From contig CM033124.1 of assembly GCA_019321725.1 (NCBI GenBank), positions 14,384,001-14,448,000 on the forward strand: a stretch of 64,000 bases of DNA, given 5' to 3'. Below, one piece after another: positions 35,377 to 52,102 of the stretch (the stretch's first letter is position 1; the number at the start of each line of letters is the position of its first letter). Source of the DNA: Paulownia fortunei (taxonomy: Eukaryota > Streptophyta > Magnoliopsida > Lamiales > Paulowniaceae). The position numbers and the translations under genes were made by a program. The notes under the pieces were generated by a model. The model searched no databases. It was not told the DNA's origin and worked only from the letters and a program-made list of their open reading frames with translations.

Positions 35377-38300
35377 TGATTTTAAAGAAGGAAAAAGGAC
35401 AACTAGGTTGGTGGTTGGAGATTCCTTAGGTGCTAATATCTTTGCAGCTACTACTGAGCATCAATGCATGCATGACAGAAATTGTGGCTGTTAAGGAAGC
35501 TTTAGGCTTGATAAAGATCCCTTTTGAGAGTTGTGAACATGAATGGAACTCCAACTAGAGATGGAGCAAGGTGTGACGGACTCCCCTTCCACGTCGGTCA
35601 CGGAAGAATTCTTGGGCCGACTTATATAGTGGGTATTATTCCTCTTTAATAATTGATTTTCTAGAGTGGATTGAGCTTGTGATAAGTGGGATTGCCTCCG
35701 CCACTTATCATAATCTTAAGTTTAAATTCCTAAAAAGTTCAATGGAGCTTCCCATAACCCTGGTAAATATGGAGTTTCCTCAAACCAGATATATAGGACT
35801 CATTGCTTACGACAAACTCTTGTAATTTTTTCAGCATTTAATTGAAGTTTCTTCTCATTAAAAAAGAAGAAAAGAACTAGAACAAGAACGAGAAAAAAGG
35901 GTGTTAGATACTTTATGTCCCACATCTCTTGCTGTTTAACAATTATCATATGTCAAATTATATTGGTTAATAGAGAGATATTTTTTTAAGTATTACACAC
36001 GTTGATTATAATCATAAATAAAGTTAATTAATTGAAAATCTGTCCTTTGTCAATTTACTAATTGATAGTTTTCTCCTTATCAAAAAAATATATACCTAAT
36101 TGATAGTTTTTTCATCGACAAAATAACCTAGAAACTTAGCATAATATATAGTTTTTTCTTAATTAAAAAAGTATACTAAGAGGTCAAGAGATAAACACAA
36201 TTTTCTCTAAAATTCTTTTTGTAATTACATTCAATATTCATCATGGAGCATTTACTCTTAATTACAATATTGTAAAAATTATAAAGTTCTAAAATTTTGA
36301 ACGATTCTAAACTTTTAATTTGCAAAACTAAAGAATTTGTAATAGAAAGTAGGGTTACTGTTGATTGTACGTGGTAAGTCAAGGGTCACAGAATCGGTTA
36401 GATAGAGAACATCTATGGCTATGGCTGTACATTAATGACCTTCAAGACCAATAACTTATAACAACCCCGTGTCTTGTCGTTTGAATTTTGCTCGCAGCTA
36501 AGCCAACAAACTTTGTATAGCTAAAAGAAATCTTAACATGGCAGAGGGTGGGGCAAAATTTAATATAATCAGCCAAGATATAATCAGACCAGTTTAGTAT
36601 GAGACTTATACCAGCTGACCAGAAGCAGAGATTGAAAAATATTTCAGACAAAACCACTTTAACACTTGTGCTATAAAAATCGAGGAGGCAGTTTTCTTTC
36701 TTAATTACTCTATTTTGGATCTTTTGTTTTACTTCCATTCTACAATTGTTCTTGGATTTTGGGTAAATGGTTTTGACCACAAACCCTAATCCAATGATAT
36801 CGAATGAATTGACATCAACATACTCAGTCCATCCAAAAATGTTACATTTTTTTTTGAATCATGCTATATACTACTTCTTTAGTCTACCAGCATGGAGTTT
36901 TATATTACAAAAGTAAAAAAAAAATATTTATTTTGTATGTTTTTATATTATTACTTGTAAAAATAAGGACTAATTGTTAAAAGTTAGTGATGTCATACAA
37001 TTTCTTTAATTGATAGAATAATTTTAAAAAAAATTATATTTCAAATTATTGTCATATATTTTAAGACATTTTAAAAAGAAAATAAGAGCAATAAATTTAA
37101 CATAGAAGGTATATTAAGGATGTATCCATATGTATGTTCTTAGCATGCTATATTTAATCTCTACTCAAAATAATAAGAAGTTGAAAGTCATGGATATAGT
37201 TTGTGATACTATATGAATCTCGGAGAAGAATGGATAAAAAAATATAATAAGAATTTGAAAAGAGATGGAGAAAAAGGCTGCGTTTGGTTATGTTTTTATT
37301 TTTATTTTCTCTCTGTCTCTTGGTAAATAAATGGATATTTGGGAAATCCATTTGGCTATCAGCCCTAAGTTTCAAATTTTTGAAAAAAGGAAATGGGTTA
37401 TTTTCATAGAAAATAGTTTTAAACTAAGGCCAGATTTCAGATTATGTATCATCAAGATAGGAATGCAAAATTTATATTTTTCAAATTTAAATATTTGCGA
37501 AATTAAAGTCAATTTTGTATTCCTGTAAATTAAGTTCTAAAAATTTATAATATTTCGTTAATTTTCATACCACACATCGATTTTCATGATCCAACTCAAA
37601 CATTTTAAGTCTTTTTAAGGGATGTAATGGGCTGAATTTGAACTTGACCCAACAAGTCAAGCCTGAGAATAGAAACAACGCACGCCCGATATGTTTTGGA
37701 CCATAACCAAACGCATCCCACCACAATCGACCCAACTACAGCTATTTGGACCACTTCTAGTGAAAAAAGAAAATTTTATTTGAATCTAGAATTTTAAAGA
37801 AGAAAATTCAAAATATAAAAAATATAATTGATACAAACAAAAGAAAAGTTCAAATAAATAAATAACATTTTTAATGGTACATGCCTTTGTTGTCATATTT
37901 TTTTATCAGAGATAGCAACGTTGAGGGTTTTGGTCAAACTCAAAATTAACTAATAATTTTAGGATTTAGAATCCATTATACCTGCTAAATTCGTTTTGTT
38001 ATTTTAAAAAATATTAAATAATATTTTTTTTAAAATAATATATTAAATTTTTTTAAAAAATATATATTCTAAAAATATCATATAAACATATATAATGAAT
38101 TTAAACAAATAAAAAAATTAAACAAGGATTTAAAAAAATATAAATCAAAACCTACACTAAACTCATTTATAATAGTAAAAATTCGTCAGGGATTCGAGAC
38201 GGGTTCGAGTTGAACTCACTCTATTACCATTCTTATTTTTTGTGTTTTCTTATCACAATAGCAAAGAAAATTCTTTAATGTAAAATCCATCCATGCAATA

Positions 38301-38569
38301 TTTGGATCTCATAATTTTTAAATGATAATGAAAAAGCAAAAATTGTATCATTTAAATCATAAAAATATTATTTTACTATGTTTTTTCTCAAACAAATCAA
38401 GATCCAAACGAACACTGCAAGTTTTAGGTCCAAACATCACCAAAAAAGAGAAAAAATGAAAAAAAAAAAAAAAAGAGAGAGAATAAAAAGGGTACGAATC
38501 CCCTCCTGTTGTTTGTTTCTCAAGTCATCCAATTAGAACTAAACTCGCGTTCAGATGAATAACACCTAG

Positions 38570-42276
<3,707 letters not shown>

Positions 42277-45200
42277 ATTGGTCGGGGGCTCTGTAGAATT
42301 CATACAGAAGATAGAATGTGACTGATGGTCTTGAATTGGTTAGTGTGCCAGGTCCCAGGTTTTGAGGATGAGAATTCAAACTCTGCTTCATATCTTGATA
42401 CATTCCAAGAATAGTCTCAACAACTTGTTTTCCATTATAACCTTGTTAAATTCATGATCTTCCTCTATGAGTTGGGTCCTTAACGTAGCTTTTAGTTTTA
42501 TTTTACGACTGACTTGTGTTATTAAGAAGTCCTTTTATGTTTTTTAACTCTCTGTTTTAATACTTATGGCGTCATGTGTAACATGTTAGAGTAATCAAGG
42601 AGACAAATTAGATGTCTAAACATCATTCAATGCGAAAGTTGTATGGGATGCAGTGTAAAACTTGAGGGTTGTTTAAGGCACGGAGTCAGTCAGATTTTGT
42701 AACTGTCCTGACATGGCCAAATTATTAGCCCCTTGTACATGTAATACTAAGAGTACTAGAAGAATTTGATTTTCCTTTTGGTGTTCCATGTATCTGAGTA
42801 ACATATCAGGCTAGCTACTAGATAGCATCAACGCCCTGTTTGGCTGAGTTCAAATGTATTATTTATCACGTTCAAATCATGTTGCGAACTTAGGAATATC
42901 CTTTTCTGTTAAAAATTATATTTCTGATGGAGGTAGGATACATGACCACTTACCAATTGAGGCATGAGTGTTTAATAAGAACACATGGAACTCCAGACCC
43001 TTCTGATTTGTATTCGACGGTGCAATCCTATTTAAGATGTTCAGTATTGGTTCTTCATTATTTAGATGCTGTAACAGATTTACTACTGAGATGGTTCTTA
43101 GAGGGTGTAGAAAGGTGATGCTAGATTTTCTGTGACTGTTAGGTTTAATGTTTTCAAAACCGTTATGGCGATTTTTTGTAAGCATTGCAAGTCATATTTT
43201 CATTCCAGTGTTTACTACTGCCCTAAATACAAGGTTTCCTTGAGAGCATAAGCTTAAACTTAAAACGTGTATGCCGTCAAACTTTTACCCTCTCGAGTCT
43301 TGTGATTTCAGAAGGTAAATCTCATTAAGACAGTAGAATTAAAAAAATCCGGAATGAAGTCAACATATATTGATTTAGTAGAGTACTTGATTTGAGTAAG
43401 GATTAGATTATTCAATAATAGGAGATATATATATTTTCAATCCCATCAAGGATGAGTTCAATTCTTTGCGCATGACTTTCCAAGGTGTACAGAATGTGCA
43501 GCAGATTGGCCAGATTATAAAAACTGACATTTAAAAATAATGCCTAGTATGTTTTTCGAATCGCTAGAAATCCAGATTCATTGTTTGTTGAAAAACATAC
43601 AAATGCAAGTGGATGTTTAACTAAATTTATTTAAAAGATATTTTTTGAATTTATAAGATGTTATGATTTTATTTTAAAAATAAGTTGTTAAAGTATTTGG
43701 ATAAAATAAAATTATAAATTTTTTAAAATATTAATAATGATAATTTTGTAATTAAAATTATAAAAATTAAATAAATATATTAAAATAAGATTTTATTTTG
43801 AATACAAGTTGAGTTTGATGTATTTATTTTTTCAAAAGCTTATAAGCTCAAATAATATTTTTTTGTATTTTATAAGCTCTTTAAAAAAAATTATCAAATA
43901 TTTTTTATAGTTCATAAACTGTTAAACAGTTTATAAGATATTTTAAAAAATTTATAAAACAGTCAAACACCCTCTTAAAGTGAGGAGGAAAACTATCTAT
44001 ATCAGTTAAAATTGATTTTAAAATTTCTCAAATCACGACCTAAATGTAGGTAAGTATATTTCATGAAACTGATTTATTTAGAATTCAATTAGGGTACGCA
44101 GAGGTTTAAGATCATTTCTTCAAGTTCTTTTAAAATGGGGTACGAGAGGACTGAATTGGGTCAACTATTACCTATGGCCTATCGGTTGTTACGCCAATAA
44201 CATAGCCCAAAGTTGGTAGGGAAGAACTGATGCGCAGTTGGATATAGCTACAAGAATGCTGAGTTGTTGGATACTGCGCAGTTGGATATAGCTACAAGAA
44301 TGCTGAGTTGTTGGATACTTAAAAAACCAATCATACGACTACTGTATACTAATTCAAATGTCCAATGTCTTGTAAGAATTATAAGTACTACTTACTGCAC
44401 TCTGCACGTATGATTTAACTAACACTAGTAGTCTAGTAGCACTAAACAACGAGGAAAACCAGTTACAATCGATATCGTTAGGGAAGAATGACGATTATAT
44501 TAAACCTTATCAACCATAACACCTAATGATTAAAGTGTACATGTTCTTACCTTCCATCTACAACACAGTTGATCACATTATTTGCCTTTCTTTTAAAAAC
44601 GACTGTCCAATGAACATGATGAAATATGACAACTTAAGCATGCTTATCATAGTAACTTAGTTTCTTCGATATATTTTCATATTCTACTAGGCTGTTTGTG
44701 GTTTGTCAAGTGTCACTGTAGACAAGCCGAAAGCAACTTCAATCTGAGTCATACTGTAACAACATCCCTTCCCCTTGAAATTTTCTAATTGCTAAACCAG
44801 AGACTTTGTAAAGTTGTTTCGTATTATTGTTGTTAGTTATCGAAGTTTATCTATGCTTTTCAGCCAGATTATAACTGTTAGTTAGCTAACAAAGCCAGAA
44901 GATGATGCAAGAAAACAACATTGGGTCTGCTAAAAGTCTTTTAAGTAGCAGACAGGTACAAAAATTTGCATGCAAATGATAAGGCATGCACAAGCTAGCT
45001 TAGTATGAAGAAAACTACCTAGCTACCTGACAATGGAGGTCTATTCATGATTTTATACTGCTTTATCAAAGGTTACATGGACCTGTCAACCCTTAATTTT
45101 CGATGGTGGTGGATGACATTAGTAGTTCCGAGTTCGTTTCCTCATTCCTATGCTGAATGATTTAGCAAAATGAGATGGAAGTATGATCATACAAATTAAT

Positions 45201-45897
45201 CACCGATTTAGAACAACAATCAAGAAAACGTACCAGTAGATCATCAAATTCGTTCTAGAAAAGCCGAACGTAGTATATTGCTTTCTTTCAAGATTTCTCC
45301 CAAGTTTTATTTCATGCAGCGATTTACAGTCCAATGATGAGTAAGTAGTAAGAAAGGCAGAAGGGCTGAAAAAAGATTCTCTAAGAGTAACTATTTCAGT
45401 AATATATTACCTCCAGCATTGTCATTAGGCCCACCAAAAGTAGAAGGAAGACAAAGTTAATGGTGCCTGTCAAGTAGGTTTAAGCCTGCTGAATGACACT
45501 ATACAAAGATCCTATAGGAGTGGACTCTTTATCTTTGGTCTTCCTAAAAATTCCCCCAAGGGGACACCTAGTCACTAATCCAAACGTTGGTTAAGATTAT
45601 CAGTGTAAGAAATGCTTAAAAAGTACATAGTTGTTTTTTTTATGCCATTTCTGGTAGCCCTTTTAATCTACAGGCCTGAAAGAGGTAGTTAATGTCAAGA
45701 CATTTTTTTTTTCTAACATGTCTAACTAATCCTTCCTTTAAATTTTAGGCACCAGGGTTGCTAACCTCATATTAGAAATCTCATTTTCTCATTATCTCCC
45801 CTGAATCTTGTGCAGATTACAAAGATATCACATATTTTAAGCATCATAGAATTAACAGGAAAATGCATATATACTGTTGAGGTATAGTTGTTTGAGA
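42277..45897. other. Intergenic between CFIm25 and the LAF1-like MYB
   Basis: No coding sequence supported. The first 450 bases contain six TGTA tetramers clustered at 42577-42743 (see findings). An AT-rich, A/T-run stretch covers 43600-43980, and a 44-bp duplication lies at 44231-44318. The last several hundred bases are the MYB promoter. Confidence 0.55.
44231..44318. repeat. 44-bp tandem duplication
   Basis: TGCGCAGTTGGATATAGCTA begins each of two adjoining identical 44-bp units (44231-44274 and 44275-44318). Confidence 0.9.
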
Positions 45898-47851
45898 ATG
45901 GGTTGCACGCCGTCAGATAAGCCAAAGAGGAAGCACAAGAAGGGGTTGTGGTCTCCCGACGAAGACCAAAAGCTGAGAAACTATGTTCTGAAGCATGGTC
46001 ATGGCTGCTGGAGCTCTGTTCCTATCAATGCCGGTAAGTTCACATAGTTGTCTGCATTGAATTTGCACATAGCCTCATATATATACATAGGATAATCAAT
46101 CTACAGTCACCACATTCTATCATTCATATCATGGAGGATAAAATTGTCAATGCCACCAAGCTAAGAAATCTGTTAAGCACAAATGAGAAAACTATGCTTT
46201 CCAAGTACGATGATGTGGGATTAATAAAACTTGAATCTTCACATTATCACCCTTTTTATTTCTCATAGTATGTGAATGCAAGGGAAAAATTACTGCTGCT
46301 GTCCAATCCTCATCAATTTCTATCACTTAAGCAAAATCCCATTTAACCCCATTATTACATAGGACATTTGAAACAATGGACATAATCAAATGGTAAATCA
46401 TGTTTATGACTTTCAATGGTCATTGGTCCAATAAGAACGACGCAATAAAACTTATAAGTAAACATAGAGAAAGTCTTCAGCTAATTATGTATGTACATCC
46501 ATCCATATGGATTTGTTAATTTAGCCATACAGCTAAGAATAATGTTTTGAACCAGTAGGATGGCTGCTAGAAGTCAACAACAAAAGAATTTTATGTTAAA
46601 ATCTGATATCTTCTGAGGATAATTATTGATCATGACCCTGTAATATCTTATCTCATAGACTAGAAAGCACCATTTTGGTTGACTTTTGGTTATCTTATCA
46701 TTTGATTGATTGGCAGGTTTACAAAGGAATGGAAAGAGCTGCAGACTAAGGTGGATTAATTATTTAAGACCAGGATTAAACCGAGGGCCGTTTAGCATAG
46801 CAGAGGAGGAGATCATTTTGACCCTTCATCAAATATTAGGCAACAAGTAAGACATTAAGTTTTTTTACATTACAACTCTATTACCACTCATAAATTGAGG
46901 AATGCTACCTAATAACTGTGCAATTCAAACTCATCACATGTATCTCTCTTGGCAATCACGGGTACAACTTTGAAAAACATTAGTAAATGTAAGCCCAGTA
47001 TTATAATAAGAACTGTGATAAGAAAATGAGATCATATATATGACCCCTGACCCCTCCATCCTCTTGATCTTTCAAGTTCCTTAAGATTTCAGTATGTCTA
47101 ATTCTTTTTATTTTTTTTGTATATGTATATATATATTTATACAACTTATATAGGCCAAAGAACTGCAACTTCGACTTGAACAGTAGTGATCGATATCAAA
47201 AGATGATCATTCTTGCATCTGCTATTGCTTTATGAAGAGATTTTTAACACACAGCAATTTTTATCTGTCAGGTGGTCTCAGATAGCACATCATTTACCTG
47301 GAAGAACTGATAATGAGATAAAAAACTACTGGCATTCTTATCTGAAGAAAAGAGTGGCAAAAATGGCTGAAACTGATGCTCAATGTACTAAAATTCAAGG
47401 ACTAGAATTATCGGCTTCTTCCCTCAAGTCGACTCCCCAGAATTCTTCATTTGAATCTTTTGGATCACTCATGGATACAGATCAGTCTATGCAACAAATA
47501 GACCTCTCAAGAGGAGCCCAAAAGTGCAGTTTGCCTAAGGTTCTTTTTGCTGAGTGGCTCTCCTTTGATCAGTTTTATGGCCAGGACTTGGGTAATTATT
47601 CTGGCAGTGTCCCTGATTTCAAGAATAATCTTGACAACCATAGCTCATCAAATCTTGAAAATACTTTAGTTGATGGCTTACTCCATAATGAAGGGATGTT
47701 TGGTAGTGAAACGAACACGAGATCAAACAAGGTTTCTGTCGATCATATGCTTCAATCACCATTCAAGTTGGAGTATCAGATCTCAGAAAGTGGTCTAGTT
47801 GATTATTTTCCAGGAGAATTCTGCATAAATTGTGATGATATGCATACATGA
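45898..47851 (+). CDS. R2R3-MYB transcription factor, LAF1/MYB18-MYB19-MYB45 group
   Basis: Three exons (45898-46033, 46717-46846, 47272-47851) give a 281-aa protein. The first exon is short and is seen only by splicing. R2 covers about residues 14-63 with Trp at 18, 38 and 58. R3 covers about 67-117 with Phe71, Trp90 and Trp109, the usual R3 replacement of the first Trp. [19 protein letters not shown] and [20 protein letters not shown] are DNA-binding helices. The opening [20 protein letters not shown], and [17 protein letters not shown] at about 175-190, mark Arabidopsis subgroup 16 (LAF1/MYB18, MYB19, MYB45). In that group LAF1 is a nuclear activator of phytochrome A far-red responses and a COP1 target. 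The 130-nt second exon is the standard R2R3-MYB size. The orthologue within the group is not resolved. Confidence 0.92.
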
Positions 47852-48338
47852 AGGATTTTTCTTATGCAACTTCAGGGAAGAATAACTTCTAACATTTTTT
47901 GTTAAAACTAATAAAACAGGGTCAAGAGAAGCATATGCAGTAATTCACATGAAGTTGCTTCTTGGGACACTATTTCTTGTTTACATAGTAAACATCAAAA
48001 GGGGTCAGTCTGTAATAATATTTCCTTTTTTTTGGTGTAATTGCAGAAGTATTTATGGTTAATCTTCAATCCCCATGTTCCCATTCACATAATATCAAGA
48101 AAATGAGTATTAGTTATGTATATAAATTATAATTGTAACATATATACATTTATATATATGTTATACTATACCTTAATATATACTTATAATTAAATAATCT
48201 TTTTATGTTCTCTGAGTAGATATAAAAAAAAGTGCTGTTTTTACTTATTACTTTGTACTTAATAGTTTTTTAAAAATAATATCACTTTTTTAAATGTACA
48301 AAATAATAATTGAGCTCTTTTTGTGGGTGAAAGTTATA

Positions 48339-48590
48339 TTCTTCTCTCCTTTTTCCTTTCTTCTTCCTTTTTCCCAGTCTCTTTTCCTTTTTTTCTTACT
48401 TTTTTTTTTTTTTTCTTTTCCTTCTTTTTTTCTTCCTTTTTCCTTCAATGTACTCTTCTTTTTTCTGTCAAGCCACCCTCCTCAGATTTCTCTCCGTCTT
48501 TTTATCTGCCTTTTTTTATCCCTCTTCTTCTCCCTTTATTTTTCTGATTCCTCACTTCTTTTTTTCTCTGTTAACTTTATTTTGCCTAGT
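48339..48590. repeat. Pyrimidine-rich tract of about 250 bp
   Basis: Almost only C and T on the plus strand, with T runs up to about 16. It is followed at 48630-48700 by C-rich and A-rich runs. Open frames across it are low-complexity artefacts. Confidence 0.8.
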
Positions 48591-50934
48591 CATTTACCAT
48601 TGCATTGCTTTAATAATTTAGTAAGCCCCAACCACCGCCCCCCCCAACACTCACCCCACCCTAAAAAAAAAAAAAAAAAAACAAAAAAAACAAAAAAAAT
48701 CTCTAGATTCTGTAGAGCATCACCCCAAAATATTAACCGATTGATATTTTTCAGTTTGGATATTCCATTACAATTTCGCTGCATCTTATAATATTACATA
48801 TGCACACTAAATGTAAAAAATATTTTTTTAAATTTAATTAAAAATTAATTATATATACATATGAGGCACATATATAAATATACAATACAAAATACACTAT
48901 AAAATTACTATAAAAGATTCAAATTATGATAATAGTGAGACATTACTAATTTATTCACTAATCATACTTAAATTTCTCATTTGATATGGGACAAGGGGTT
49001 TCTAGCTTTAACTCCTCCATTAATTGATTTGAATTCTTGATTAATTTAAGCTTATATTGTTTAATTTGGGGTTATGATTATGATGAAAAGGTGGATGACG
49101 GAAGTAGGCAACATAAGAAAGATTGTTTGGTGGTGGTGGAAATTAAAGAAGTTGAGGGTACTAAAGTCTTTATGTTTAGGCAAATTTTAACTTACTAACA
49201 ATTCAAGAAATAATTATCATGAATCAAAGTTGATTAGTAGCTAATATTGTCATGAAGCACGCCTTTAATCTAAGACCTATATTCTGTTATTAAAACGCGT
49301 ATAATATACGTATAATACAAAGAGTTGAAGAAATACTACATAAACTACACACATCATTTTCTTAAAAAAAGAAAAAGAAAAAGGAGGGATTACGTGCCAT
49401 AATTTCCAAATTAGTATCAACATGGATCATGTTTTATGAGCCAATGTAGAGAACCATGCCAATTGATATTTGCTAGCAATGTTTTATAAATCGAATTGTA
49501 CAGGCGATTCGACTTGTCCAATCATGAATCGGCCAGTCTAATTCGAATTGGACACAAATTAAAAATTCAGTAAAAATTAATTAAAATTAAAATCAATTCT
49601 ATTGATCAAACCAAATCAAAAATCAGATCAAATAAGTCATGCTCAAATTTTTTATTTTATTTTTTAAAAATTTTAAATTTAATATTTGATTACATGTATG
49701 TAATTATTTGAATCTTAATTTTATTACATGTGTTTTTAGTTGATTATTTTTTTTATTTTATATATAATAATTATTTTATTATATTATTATTTTATATAAT
49801 AAAATTGATCGAATAAACTATTAAATCAACCCGACTAATTAAATTATTAATTAATAATATAATTAATTTAATCACAAATTCAATTATTAAAATACTATTT
49901 CCTAATACAAAAGTTACCGAGTTATTGTCCGAAAACTTGCCCTGCCTATCATGTAAGACTAATTGGCTCTCACTCCAACAAAGTAGCACCAAGTTCTGAC
50001 CAAAAAATGCTCAGGGGCATTTAGGGGATTCCAAACATATTAATACCAATTTTGCAAGAATTGACTCGACTCTGACCACTGTTTTCTGTTTTTATTCCAG
50101 TTTTATCCATGCTATTTATTCTATAGTCGTGCGATTAATATTATCCTTTAATTAGAACAGATAATTCAAAATACTGAATTATATGAGGATAATTTATTTT
50201 TCCCATCAACCCGAAATTCAAAAGTCTTGATGAATGTGTAACGAGCAATCCTACAAACCATGATGTAATTTCTTTTACTTTGTAATAAAAAATCGAGTAA
50301 TATGATTTTTCAACTATATTCCAGTTGGTTTTTAGGACAACATAAAACAAGATTTTATTTAAGGTATGAGTTAAAATAATTTAGGAGTATATATCCTCTA
50401 ATGTGTAACCTGATTAGGGCAATTTAAGAATCTAATCACAATAATAATGCCAAAAATTTACAATTACTTATTTCAAGAATTCAGTTATGGTATTCAACTT
50501 TTGTGACAAAAAATAATCCACAAAGAAGCCAAAAAAAAAAAAAAACAATAATCACGAAACTCCTACAACAAGAACTAGCTTAAAAATTTTAATTTCAAAA
50601 TTCAAAATGCTGCTTGTTTACATTGTCAATTTTTTACTACTTGAAATTTTAAAAATACATTTATTTTACTCATTCTCGTTAATAATATTATTTACTTTTA
50701 TTTAAAAAATAATAATCAAATTGTAAAATAAAATACACTTATGAAAATATCTTTTGAGATCTACCAATAGTTCATATTTTTTTATATAAAAAAATTATAA
50801 AATAAATATATTTTTATTTTTATATAAAAAATTAATAAAAATATTTCTAACCCTAAAAATATAAAAAATAAGAAAATGAGATTAAAAATAAAACCAAACG
50901 CTCTAAATTTGTCACGCATACCTAAACCCCAACA

Positions 50935-50957
50935 CCCCCCCCCCCCCCCCCCCCCCC
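50935..50957 (+). repeat. Homopolymer run of 23 C
   Basis: Twenty-three consecutive C in AT-rich DNA, flanked by CACA. Run length may be affected by sequencing error. Confidence 0.85.
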
Positions 50958-51305
50958 ACAGACACACAAAACCCCCGAAAAAAAAGAAAAAGAAAAAGGG
51001 AAATATAGAAATTTGGTACTTACCATATGTCCACAACACGTGTCATATAAAATATGAAATCTGGAAGGTTGCATGGAAAACGAGGAGAATTATGGTAATC
51101 TTATCATATTTACTGTTCAGCATATTCAAAGTCTATTTTTTTACGCGTCAGTGAGAATTCACAATCTTTTGTCATCTTGTTGGGAAGTACACGAAACAAC
51201 AAAACAACCCATGAAATCAGCTAGAACCGAAGACCAACACAACACAACACATGAAAGAAAACCCTCTTGACACACACTTCTCTGTTTCTCACTCTTGCTT
51301 TTCTG

Positions 51306-52078
51306 GTAAGCACCCCCGCCCCCTTTCTCTCTCTAAAATTTGTGTGTGTGTCTGTGTGTATACATATCTCTGCATGCATGTAAACACACACTAAAGATCC
51401 GGTTCTGTTCATGTTTGTGTGCATGTAAAATCTTGAGTTTGTCTGTTGAAAGCTTCGTAGTTTAGTGAATGTAGTTCTTGTCTTTGTTCTTTGTTCTTTT
51501 TTTTTTTTTTTTTTTTGTGGGTTGGCTTTAGTTTCTTTGGAAGAAGTTGTGTGGGGTGGTGCTGGTCAAAGATGAATTTTCATCACCAGAATGAACTCTG
51601 TTTTTTTTTTTTTTTTTTTTTTTTTAAACTTTAAAGATTATAAATGAAAATGTGTGGAAGAGAAGTAAATCGTGGGGAGAGTACACAGAATAAATGCAGG
51701 GGATACAGAGATGAATTCATGAAAGCAAATGAAAATAATGGGGCCGGGTGGCTTTGATGTCTGTAATAATGCCTTCCATTTGTGTGTGTATATCATCCCC
51801 ATGCATTTATAGTCTTGAGATTCTTTTGCTCGGTCCTTTCTTATCATTTCATAATTTCATTTCTGATCTCTATGCACACACGCACACGCACACAATACAG
51901 ACACACACAGATCACATATCTCTTCCAAGAATCCTGAAGTCTATTCACTTTTCCTTATGGTCTTCTTTTTTTTTTTTTTTTGAAATTTTTTGGTGTCCGG
52001 TTCAAAAAAAGAAAAAATTCCTTTTATATTTCTTGTATGTCCTGTGTTTTAAGTTTTTTCTTCTCTCTTTTTTAGCAG
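51306..52078 (+). other. Probable 5' UTR intron of the second MYB gene
   Basis: A donor CTTTTCTG|GTAAGC at 51306 and a pyrimidine-rich acceptor TTTTTTAGCAG| at 52075/52078, 25 bp before the ATG, bracket 770 bp. The interval is rich in T runs and CA/GT repeats, as expected of an intron. The acceptor is a tandem TAG-CAG pair. No transcript evidence is available here. Confidence 0.5.
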
Positions 52079-52102
52079 TTTATTTCTGGGCTGTGCTTGA
52101 AA

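Larger units (their letters stand above)
47852..52102. other. Intergenic between the two MYB genes, including the leader of the second
   Basis: No coding sequence supported. It contains a long pyrimidine-rich tract (about 48339-48590), a degenerate relative of the nested element (49479 to about 49830, starting AATGTTTTATAAATCG), a C23 run, and the probable split 5' UTR of the second MYB gene (from about 51180). Confidence 0.55.

Noticed and set aside
36442..36780. 112-residue minus-strand frame in the gap left of the CFIm25 gene
   Set aside because: No family resemblance, AT-driven composition, and no splice or promoter context. It is most likely chance or decayed transposon DNA.
38180..38220. 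Possible tRNA B-box (GGTTCGAG) near 38200
   Set aside because: No cloverleaf, A-box or acceptor stem could be formed around it. The sequence belongs to a degenerate repeat also seen at 60549.
42916..43185. 89-residue minus-strand and 63-residue plus-strand frames after the CFIm25 gene
   Set aside because: No recognisable motif, and the two overlap each other. Not supported as genes.
48294..48791. 165-residue Phe/Ser/Leu/Pro-rich frame
   Set aside because: It is a translation of the long pyrimidine tract; the composition follows the repeat and not a protein.
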